Assembly (NCBI GenBank): GCA_021827205.1 | Contig: JAKAWV010000010.1 | Location: 38,639-102,638 of the forward strand | Length of the DNA: 64,000 nt | Origin: Pseudomonadota bacterium | GTDB taxonomy: Bacteria > Pseudomonadota > Gammaproteobacteria > Xanthomonadales > Rhodanobacteraceae | Direction: 5' to 3' | Shown: positions 56,823 to 64,000 of the stretch, in pieces | Position numbering within the stretch: the stretch's first letter is position 1 | How the letters are laid out: each line of letters starts with the position of its first letter | Translations under genes and position numbers: made by a program | The notes under the pieces: generated by a model | Told to the model about the DNA's origin: nothing | What the model saw: only the letters and a program-made list of their open reading frames with translations | The model's database searches: none

Positions 56823-57068
56823 GCTGTACTCCTGCGTAAAGGACAAGCTTTCTACTCCCGGCGCGCAGCGCTGAACAGCGCGCGCTGACGATCGCGGCGA
56901 AGCCCTGCTATGCTGCGTGGGCCGAATCGGTGTTCCAGTCTTCGATTCGCGCTCATTCTGATCTCCCCGTGTCGGCCACGCCGACTCGCCTCCGCTGCGG
57001 ACTGGAGTCGCCTCGTGCGACGGCCGCGGACCCATGCCCGCCCGTGCGGGCGACGAAGGCATCCATCC
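56823..57068 (+). promoter_or_regulatory. divergent pncC/rhlE region with a structured rhlE leader
   Basis: 246 bases without a gene. A nested hairpin occupies 56982-57010: CGACTC pairs with GAGTCG and, inside, TCCG pairs with CGGA. A second, GCCC-GTGC-GGGC type stem near 57045 stands just before GAAGG of rhlE. On the pncC side, TTTCTAC, TCCCGGC (56849-56862) resembles two units of the heptamer family seen elsewhere. Promoters are not clear. Confidence 0.4.
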
Positions 57069-58400
<1,332 letters not shown>

Positions 58401-58475
58401 GCAAAAAGCCGCGCATGTCGGCGCAGCGCGCCGGCATGCGAAACTGCGCGACCACTCCCCGCCCCGCCCGCTGCA

Positions 58476-61079
58476 ATGATCGCGGATGAACTCCAGCGCC
58501 ACACCCCGCTGATGCGTCAGTACCTGGCCGCCAAGGCCGCGTACCCGGACGTCCTGCTGCTGTTCCGCATGGGCGATTTCTACGAGCTGTTCCACGACGA
58601 CGCGCGCAAGGCCGCGCGCCTGCTCGACATCACGCTCACCCAGCGCGGGCAGTCGGCCGGCGCGCCGATCCCCATGGCCGGCGTGCCGGTGCATGCGCTG
58701 GAAAATTATCTGGCCAAGCTGCTGCGTCAGGGCGAATCAGCGGCGATCTGCGAGCAGATCGGCGATCCGGCGCTGGCCAAGGATCCTTCGACGGGACTCA
58801 GGACAGGTCTGGTCGAGCGCAAGGTGGTGCGCGTGGTCACCCCTGGCACGGTCAGCGACGAGGCGCTGCTGGATGAGCGCCGCGACACGCTGCTGCTGGC
58901 CATCGCGCCGGGCAAGTCGGGTTTCGGGCTGGCCTGGGCCGATGTCGCCGCCGGCCGATTGCGCGTCAACGAAGTCGCCGACGCGCAGGCGCTGGCCGCC
59001 GAGCTGGCGCGCCTGCAACCGGCCGAGATTCTGCTGCCCGAGGATTTCCCACTGCCCGCCGAGGCGCGCGTCGAGGCGGCGGGGCTGCGCCAGCGCCCGC
59101 CCTGGCATTTCGACAGCAGCAGTGGACGCGACGCGTTGCTGCGCTTTTTCAGCGTGCGCGATCTGTCCGGGTTCGGCTGCGAAGCCCTGTCGCTGGCGCT
59201 GGGCGCGGCCGGCGCTCTGCTGGCCTATCTCGACGACACGCAGCGCACGCAACTGCCGCACTTCGCCGCGCTGGCGCAGGAATCACCGGCCGACACGGTG
59301 CTGCTGGATGCCGCCACGCGCCGACATCTGGAACTGGATCAGGCGCGCAGCGGCACCAGCCTGCTGGGTGTGCTCGATGCCACGATCACGCCGATGGGCG
59401 GGCGCCTGCTGCGGCGCTGGTCGCAGCGCCCGCTGCGCGCGCGCCAGCCGTTGCAACTGCGCCAGCAGGCCATCGCTGCGCTGATGGATAGCGGCCGGCA
59501 TGCGCCGCTGCGCGAGGCGTTGCGCGCCATCGGCGATCTGGAGCGCATCCTCGCGCGCGTGGCACTGCGCTCGGCGCGACCGCGCGATCTGGCCACGCTG
59601 CGCGATGGGCTGCAGGCCGCGCCGGCCTTGCGCGCGCTACTGCAGGCAGTGGACAGCCCGCAGCTCGCCAGCCTGCTCGATGCGCTCGGCGAGCACGCCG
59701 GCACCGCCGCGCATCTGCAGGCCACGCTGCACGCGCAACCGCCCGCGTTGCTGCGCGACGGCGGCGTGATCGCGCCCGGCTTCGATGCCGAGCTGGACGA
59801 ACTGCGCCTGCTCAGTACCGACGCCGACCGTTTCCTGTCCGAGCTGGAAGCGCGCGAGCGCGCCGCCAGCGGCATCGCCACCCTGCGTGTGGCCTACAAC
59901 CGCGTGCACGGCTACTACATCGAAATCAGCAAGGGCCAGGCCGACAAGGCGCCGGTGCACTACACGCGCCGGCAGACGGTGAAAGGCGCCGAGCGCTACA
60001 TCACGCCGGAACTGAAATCCTTCGAGGACAAGGTGCTGTCGGCGCGCGAGCGTGCACTGATGCGTGAGCGCGCGCTGTACGAACAACTGCTGGATGCGCT
60101 CAACGCGCGGCTCGCATCGCTGCAGGCCGCCGCCGCGGCGCTGGCCGAGCTGGACGTGCTGGCGGCGTTGGCCGAACGCGCCGAGGCGCTGGACTGGTGC
60201 TGTCCGGAACTGGTCGAGGAACCCGGCTTGCACATCGCGCGCGGGCGGCATCCGGTGGTCGAGGCCGCGCGCAGCGAACCGTTCGAGCCCAACGATCTGC
60301 ACCTGGACCCGGCCCGCCGCATGTTGGTGATCACCGGCCCCAACATGGGCGGCAAGAGCACCTACATGCGCCAGGCCGCGCTGATCGTGCTGCTGGCGCA
60401 CATCGGCAGCTATGTACCCGCGACCAGCGCGCGCATCGGCCCCATCGACCGCATCTTCACCCGCATCGGCGCCGGCGATGATCTGGCGCGCGGGCAATCG
60501 ACTTTCATGGTCGAGATGAGCGAAACCGCCAACATCCTGCACCACGCCACGCCGCACAGCCTGGTGCTGATGGACGAGATCGGGCGCGGCACGTCCACGT
60601 ATGACGGCCTCGCGCTGGCGCGCGCCAGCGCGCTGCATCTGGCGCGCGTCAACCGCAGCTACACGCTGTTCGCCACGCATTATTTCGAGCTGACCGAACT
60701 GGCCAGCGCCGAGAACGGCATCGCCAACGTGCACCTGGACGCCGTCGAGCACGGCGAGCAACTGGTGTTCCTGCACGCGGTCAAGGATGGCCCCGCCGAC
60801 CGCAGTTATGGTCTCGCCGTGGCCGCCCTGGCCGGCATCCCCAAGCCGGTGCTGGCCGAGGCGCGGCGCACGCTGCTGGAACTGGAGCGCGTCGCGCGTC
60901 GCGGTGGCGAGGCTCCCGCGCAACCCGATCTGTTCGCCGCGCCCCCCGCCACCACCCCCGCGCCGCAGATGGACGAGTTGCTGCAAGCCCTGCGCGCACT
61001 CGATCCCGACAGCCTCAGCCCGCGCGCCGCGCTGGAAGCGCTGTACCGCCTGCGCGCGCTATTGCCGGCACCGGATTGA
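58476..61079 (+). CDS. mutS: DNA mismatch repair protein MutS
   Basis: An 867-residue mismatch-recognition ATPase. The mismatch-binding Phe35 and Glu37 are in MGDFYELF. The connector, lever and clamp domains follow, and the ATPase domain has Walker [10 protein letters not shown] near residue 621, then [16 protein letters not shown] and [11 protein letters not shown]. The C-terminal part ends normally. Residues around 104-111 form about eight extra residues (DPSTGLRT) before the conserved VERKVVR, encoded by an intergenic-type repeat. ATG 58476 has no good ribosome binding site, but the N-terminus is that of the family. Confidence 0.97.
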   Translation: MIADELQRHTPLMRQYLAAKAAYPDVLLLFRMGDFYELFHDDARKAARLLDITLTQRGQSAGAPIPMAGVPVHALENYLAKLLRQGESAAICEQIGDPALAKDPSTGLRTGLVERKVVRVVTPGTVSDEALLDERRDTLLLAIAPGKSGFGLAWADVAAGRLRVNEVADAQALAAELARLQPAEILLPEDFPLPAEARVEAAGLRQRPPWHFDSSSGRDALLRFFSVRDLSGFGCEALSLALGAAGALLAYLDDTQRTQLPHFAALAQESPADTVLLDAATRRHLELDQARSGTSLLGVLDATITPMGGRLLRRWSQRPLRARQPLQLRQQAIAALMDSGRHAPLREALRAIGDLERILARVALRSARPRDLATLRDGLQAAPALRALLQAVDSPQLASLLDALGEHAGTAAHLQATLHAQPPALLRDGGVIAPGFDAELDELRLLSTDADRFLSELEARERAASGIATLRVAYNRVHGYYIEISKGQADKAPVHYTRRQTVKGAERYITPELKSFEDKVLSARERALMRERALYEQLLDALNARLASLQAAAAALAELDVLAALAERAEALDWCCPELVEEPGLHIARGRHPVVEAARSEPFEPNDLHLDPARRMLVITGPNMGGKSTYMRQAALIVLLAHIGSYVPATSARIGPIDRIFTRIGAGDDLARGQSTFMVEMSETANILHHATPHSLVLMDEIGRGTSTYDGLALARASALHLARVNRSYTLFATHYFELTELASAENGIANVHLDAVEHGEQLVFLHAVKDGPADRSYGLAVAALAGIPKPVLAEARRTLLELERVARRGGEAPAQPDLFAAPPATTPAPQMDELLQALRALDPDSLSPRAALEALYRLRALLPAPD
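58783..58806. repeat. short intergenic-type repeat in frame within mutS
   Basis: The stretch GATCCTTCGACGGGACTCAG and following bases resembles the common CCTTCGAC...CTCAGG units found between genes in many proteobacteria. Its antisense translation reads PVLSPVEGS, a typical mark of that repeat. It adds about 24 bases relative to other MutS genes, where the sequence passes straight from the GDPA stretch to VERKV. The edges are approximate. Confidence 0.5.
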
Positions 61080-61202
61080 ACGACACGAGGTCATGCGTTC
61101 GTGACACAGCGGCAGCGGGTTCGCGAAGGACGAGTTTCGGCCCAAAGCGGACGGCGGCACTCAGTGTCTGGTGCTACTCAAAGCGGGGGAACGTCGGTCG
61201 GC
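61080..61202. other. mutS-accessory region junction
   Basis: A short gap after mutS. It marks a change from high-GC housekeeping DNA to AT-richer accessory DNA on the right. No gene, tRNA or clear att site is visible in it. Confidence 0.4.
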
Positions 61203-62000
61203 CTACATATCCCCTGCGATGATTCGTTTGAGCTCTGCGTTATCCGGGAAGATGTTTTGAAGCGCCCTTGCAACCGCACGCCAATCAGTTGCGCGCATGA
61301 ACCTTAACTTGTCAACAGACCACAACACACCCACCACACGTAGCAAGCTCGCAGGGCTCCATGTAATAGAGGCAGATTCGACTACTACCCAAACGGATGC
61401 GCCGCTTACACCCTTCATTCTTGGCGTGTAGATTTCTGACCCGCTTTGGCTAGTGGCTTTCCTCCCGAACTTCAGAAACAGTTCAAACTCTGCGCGCGCT
61501 GGTAACTCGAGATTGGTGGGGGCGCTGCTCCGCTCCGTCTTGACCATTACAGCGTTCGAGATCAGACGCGTGTCAGTGACCGCAATCATTGATTCGGGGT
61601 AACCAGCAATAATGAAACTTCCTTCGGGTGGAGGTGTACAGACGTCGCTGAGCGTGCAGAATTGCCAGTTCGCAGAAAGACTTTTCTTAGTTTGTGCGTC
61701 CGTCAGCTCGGCTATGGCGATATCGATGAGTCCGTCTGTTGGGCGCATGAGTGCGTAGCTGCCGAATGTCGATATCCCACCGTTGCTGGGATGTATCGGG
61801 TACGAGAATTCAGCAAAGTTACGGCCTTCGTCGAACACGTGGCAGGCGGTAATTACAAAAATTCTATCCTCGACTCTGAGGAGAGTGCCAGTCCCGTTTG
61901 GCAAGACTCCGCGATCTGGGACGTTGTACAGAATCGGGATGGTCCGCTTCAGGATGTAGTCCCTGATTGCAATGTCTTCGGGTGCCATTGATTCGCCCAT
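61203..62000 (-). CDS. trypsin-like serine peptidase domain protein
   Basis: A 265-residue protein with a chymotrypsin-fold signature. ITACHVF gives His54, IDIAIAEL gives Asp93 and GVSGASVW gives Ser199, an ordered His-Asp-Ser triad with spacing fit for the S1 family. There is no signal peptide, so it is probably cytoplasmic, which is unusual for HtrA-like proteases, and there is no PDZ domain. AAGGAG is seven bases before ATG 62000. Base composition is lower in GC than the chromosome to the left. It may be a cassette gene. Its target is unknown. Confidence 0.68.
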   Translation of the reverse strand: MGESMAPEDIAIRDYILKRTIPILYNVPDRGVLPNGTGTLLRVEDRIFVITACHVFDEGRNFAEFSYPIHPSNGGISTFGSYALMRPTDGLIDIAIAELTDAQTKKSLSANWQFCTLSDVCTPPPEGSFIIAGYPESMIAVTDTRLISNAVMVKTERSSAPTNLELPARAEFELFLKFGRKATSQSGSEIYTPRMKGVSGASVWVVVESASITWSPASLLRVVGVLWSVDKLRFMRATDWRAVARALQNIFPDNAELKRIIAGDM

Positions 62001-62105
62001 GAGTCTGCTCCTTGCGCGTCCGTCCACGACGTTTGTGTGTCGAAACCTCGAATGTATGACGAACCTATCAGACGATCATCGGATGTCAGCTTCGGGTCGA
62101 ACATA

Positions 62106-62146
62106 GCCTAACGGGCGCGCGCGTCTTGACGTCGCCCATGCTAAGC
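62106..62146 (-). repeat. degenerate attC-like site after the exported-protein gene
   Basis: On the minus strand GTTAGGC (62106-62112) matches the attC core GTTRRRY exactly. The partner box GCTTAGC (62140-62146) departs from RYYYAAC at one key base. GGGCG pairs with CGCCC inside. The 41-base length is shorter than usual attC sites. The gene stop TAG lies in the left box, as often in cassettes. Confidence 0.3.
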
Positions 62147-62722
62147 ATGGTCGCTACCTGCTACTGCATGGACATCATTGACACCGACTTTTTGCAGGAG
62201 ACCAGCAACAACAACGTTGAGCAGTTCATTGACACTTTTGTCAGTTGGCTTATTCATGTGCGCCGCATTGACGCCCAATAGGAAACCTTTTTGTTGCAGC
62301 ATGTACCTGAGCAGCGGCGATGACAATTTCCCCCGCTTCTTGACTACTCCAAGGGCGTAATGATACGTCCAAGCGTTTGATACGTAGGCTATCGCAATCG
62401 TCACTCCGGACTTATCCACGCTGCTGTTGACATCCCGTATCACGTACAAGATTAGAGTCGCTGACGGAAACCTGTTGGTTACATCGGCTCCAATGCCATG
62501 CAGGCGTTTGGATAAACCTGCCTTGAGTTGCCTGATCAACGACGAGTCAGTACCGGCCACCAGATAGTTCAACCGGAGTTTGGTCATGGCCGCCGCATGG
62601 CTGGAGGTCGATGACGCGTTGTCAAAGTCGCCAGGGCTGACATGCTGTGTCGTCTGAGCGGCAACTACGCAAGAGCCGCTGGTAAGAGAGAGAAGCAGAA
62701 TCAGATTCATCAGGTGCCGCAT
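62141..62722 (-). CDS. exported protein of unknown function in the accessory region
   Basis: A 193-residue protein with a signal peptide (residues 1-22, ending VAA). I do not recognise a family. The mature part has ATLILYVIRDVNSSVDKSG and WTYHYALGVVKKRGK, suggesting a mixed alpha/beta periplasmic domain. GGAG lies about 11 bases before ATG 62722, which is a long spacing. A frame extends upstream into the region after the attC-like site but lacks protein character. Composition is AT-richer than the core genes. Confidence 0.62.
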   Translation of the reverse strand: MRHLMNLILLLSLTSGSCVVAAQTTQHVSPGDFDNASSTSSHAAAMTKLRLNYLVAGTDSSLIRQLKAGLSKRLHGIGADVTNRFPSATLILYVIRDVNSSVDKSGVTIAIAYVSNAWTYHYALGVVKKRGKLSSPLLRYMLQQKGFLLGVNAAHMNKPTDKSVNELLNVVVAGLLQKVGVNDVHAVAGSDHA

Positions 62723-62915
62723 CGTGGCGTTTCTCCGCTTTGGAAGACAGCGTATCAACTTGGCGACCATCCTGACTTTCCCAGAAGGTGAGCCGCAGCA
62801 CCAAACGGGACCACTGCTGCGATCGGCTGCTTCGGGTCGCAGCTTGCCATCCAGCGCGCCTTGACGCCAGTGCATCAGAGCCGCCCATGCGATCGGCTAC
62901 GCGAGCCCTGCAGAC

Positions 62916-62982
62916 GCTCAACGCTTGAGGGAACCGGCGCGAACCCGCGCAGCGGGTTTGCGTCCGGTTGACCGAGTTAGCC
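62916..62982 (-). repeat. attC-like recombination site (integron cassette)
   Basis: On the minus strand a 67-base site begins with GGCTAAC, holding the TAA stop of the lipoprotein gene, and ends with GTTGAGC, which fits the core GTTRRRY. Between them AACCGG, CGC and AACCCGC pair with GCGGGTT, GCG and CCGGTT around a TGC loop. Unpaired single bases lie on one arm, as in attC extrahelical bases. The segment before the core, CAAGCGTT, is also common in attC sites. The left box fits RYYYAAC except for one base. Confidence 0.62.
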
Positions 62983-63549
62983 AGCAAGAAACGCTAATAG
63001 CTTCGGGTCGGTAACCAATTTTGTAATGGCATCGCCAAGTGCCTTGTTGATCCACTCGGCATTCTTGTCTGCCGTAGGAACGAAAACAGCCCTCTGCTCG
63101 TTATTTACCCTGTACATCTGTTCGAAGCTCTTGCCAGATTTTTGAGCCTTGGCCTCGAGCGTTGCTTGGATCTGGATGCCTCCAGTCCAGAAGCCTACCG
63201 ACGTTGAATAGTTGAGCAACCTAACCTCTACCGTGAGACTTGCGTTGCCTTGGGCGTTTGGCCCGAGTACTGTGAAGCCGTCGTTTTGCAGAGCGCGAGT
63301 AACCTGCTCGGACACGATAGCCGTTACGTCCGAGTTCGTGGTGATTTCGGCTGCAGCGCCGCCGGCACCCCCGCGGTGGCCCAGCGACTGTGAGGCTCGC
63401 ATATCAACAACGCGAACTGCAACAGATACGCCTTGACCCTGCGTGGAGTGCGAGCTCGGCACCGGCGGATTGAGCTGAACGGTTTGTGCGTTGAACGCGC
63501 ACCCGGAAAGCAACGCAACCGCGAGAGCGGCGAGTAGAAGCTTCTTCAT
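62977..63549 (-). CDS. YajG-family lipoprotein
   Basis: A 190-residue lipoprotein. The signal ends ALLSGC with predicted lipidated Cys17. The mature part fits the YajG (Lipoprotein_16) family, with VRVVDMRASQSLGHRGG and VTRALQNDGFTVLG followed by SLTVEVRLLNYS. AGGGGG precedes ATG 63549. Its stop codon is part of the attC-like site. Core-genome YajG sits elsewhere in most genomes, so this copy may be cassette-borne. Confidence 0.75.
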   Translation of the reverse strand: MKKLLLAALAVALLSGCAFNAQTVQLNPPVPSSHSTQGQGVSVAVRVVDMRASQSLGHRGGAGGAAAEITTNSDVTAIVSEQVTRALQNDGFTVLGPNAQGNASLTVEVRLLNYSTSVGFWTGGIQIQATLEAKAQKSGKSFEQMYRVNNEQRAVFVPTADKNAEWINKALGDAITKLVTDPKLLAFLAG

Positions 63550-63726
63550 ACGATCCCCCTGTTTGGATTGTTGATATTGATGGCTACAAGAAGTAGACCC
63601 CGGATCCGGGGGATAACGCCAGATGTTCAGCTTCACGAGGCATGCCGTCAACAGAGAATCCCTCGCCAGGTCAACCGAAGTAGTTCCACTGTGCTTTCTG
63701 CGGTTTGTCGAAGCCTTGCATATCGC

Positions 63727-64000
63727 TCAAAATGAGGCGCTATCTCCATATCCGCCCGGATCTGCGGGTGTATCCAGCGCCGCGCGGTACGCGTCGCGGC
63801 TGCATCCAACCACTGACCGCTCCGGGTCGCGCACAGTCATATCACACGCGATCAGCGGGCCATCTTTGGGGCTGACTCCAGCCGCATCCACGCGGCCGGT
63901 GTATAGCTGTAGTTCGTTGATCGCCAAGCTCGGGCGATGCCGATGTCATAGCCGTACACGAGCCGCACCGAGACGACGTCCCGCGTGCCGGCATCGGGAA
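63727..64000 (-). pseudogene. frameshifted or disrupted gene, partial at the window edge
   Basis: From the right edge one minus-strand frame reads a protein-like GTRDVVSVRLVYGYDIGIARA, and then the next frame continues AINELQLYTGRVDAAG to a stop at 63727. A single missing G near 63927 would join them. This is either a pseudogene or a sequencing error. The family is not recognised. The 177 bases to the lipoprotein start hold no clear gene or attC. Confidence 0.45.

Noticed and set aside
56848..56860. 13-base match CTTTCTACTCCCG shared with 44328-44340
   Set aside because: A match of this length can arise by chance in 64 kb; only two heptamer-like units are present, so it is mentioned in the pncC/rhlE region but not called a repeat.
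63600..63640. Third attC-like site before the YajG-like lipoprotein
   Set aside because: A stretch resembling the right arm of attC ends in GTTATCC, which breaks the GTTRRRY core, and no partner box or stem is found.

Overview
The window is GC-rich (roughly two thirds G+C by eye) and densely coding. Gene content and order point to a gammaproteobacterium of the Xanthomonadales, most likely Rhodanobacteraceae or Xanthomonadaceae. The main evidence is the conserved blocks pncC-recA-recX-alaS-csrA-tRNA-Ser and sdhCDAB-sdhE-ygfX-lolC-lolD-comEC-exbB-exbD-msbA-lpxK, an ArsR/methyltransferase regulator overlapping metH, and dispersed heptamer repeats. The species cannot be fixed from the sequence alone.

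Layout. 1-1195 (-): two membrane subunits of a Hyf/Hyc-type complex (hyfE, partial, and hyfC). 1461-8391 (+): cyclopropane fatty acid synthase, an RND efflux adaptor and pump, and a YeiH-family membrane protein. 8500-10572 (-): an acyl-CoA dehydrogenase and a secreted esterase. 10721-15504 (+): a SahR-like regulator translationally coupled to metH. 15745-20168: an OmpA-like lipoprotein, xseA and the RNA helicase deaD. 20511-36149 (-): one long minus-strand block with mgtA, lpxK, msbA, exbD, exbB, comEC, lolD, lolC, ygfX, sdhE, sdhB, sdhA, sdhD, sdhC and a small SDHAF4-like gene; lpxK to lolC serve lipid A and lipoprotein export and DNA uptake, and the sdh genes give complex II with three assembly or accessory factors. 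ygfZ (Fe-S maintenance) diverges from the sdh promoter. 37448-45915: a SleB-like hydrolase, a glycine-zipper lipoprotein, tatD, a MarR-nodT-emrA-emrB efflux operon whose four genes overlap by ATGA, tcdA, a class II cytochrome c and a DUF962 protein. 46025-50921: an unknown exported protein, an Old Yellow Enzyme, an alpha/beta hydrolase and a membrane diguanylate cyclase. 50922-51416: a decayed island (integrase 5' fragment) beside tRNA-Ser(GCU). 51515-58400: csrA, alaS, recX, recA, pncC and a second RNA helicase, rhlE. 58476-61079: mutS. 61080-64000: a lower-GC accessory stretch with minus-strand cassette-like genes and at least one good attC-like site, best read as part of an integron cassette array.

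Most notable are signs of small repeats invading genes. metH carries an extra block of about 38 codons in its activation domain that looks like an intergenic palindromic repeat kept in frame. mutS carries about 8 extra codons from a different repeat type. lolD and tcdA have heptamer repeats running into their ends. Other points of interest are a three-hairpin mgtA leader, a palindromic divergent sdh/ygfZ promoter, a palindrome at the recA promoter and the attC-like site.

All calls come from reading the sequence. No database search or folding program was run, so family names rest on motif recognition and repeat or operator calls on visible symmetry.
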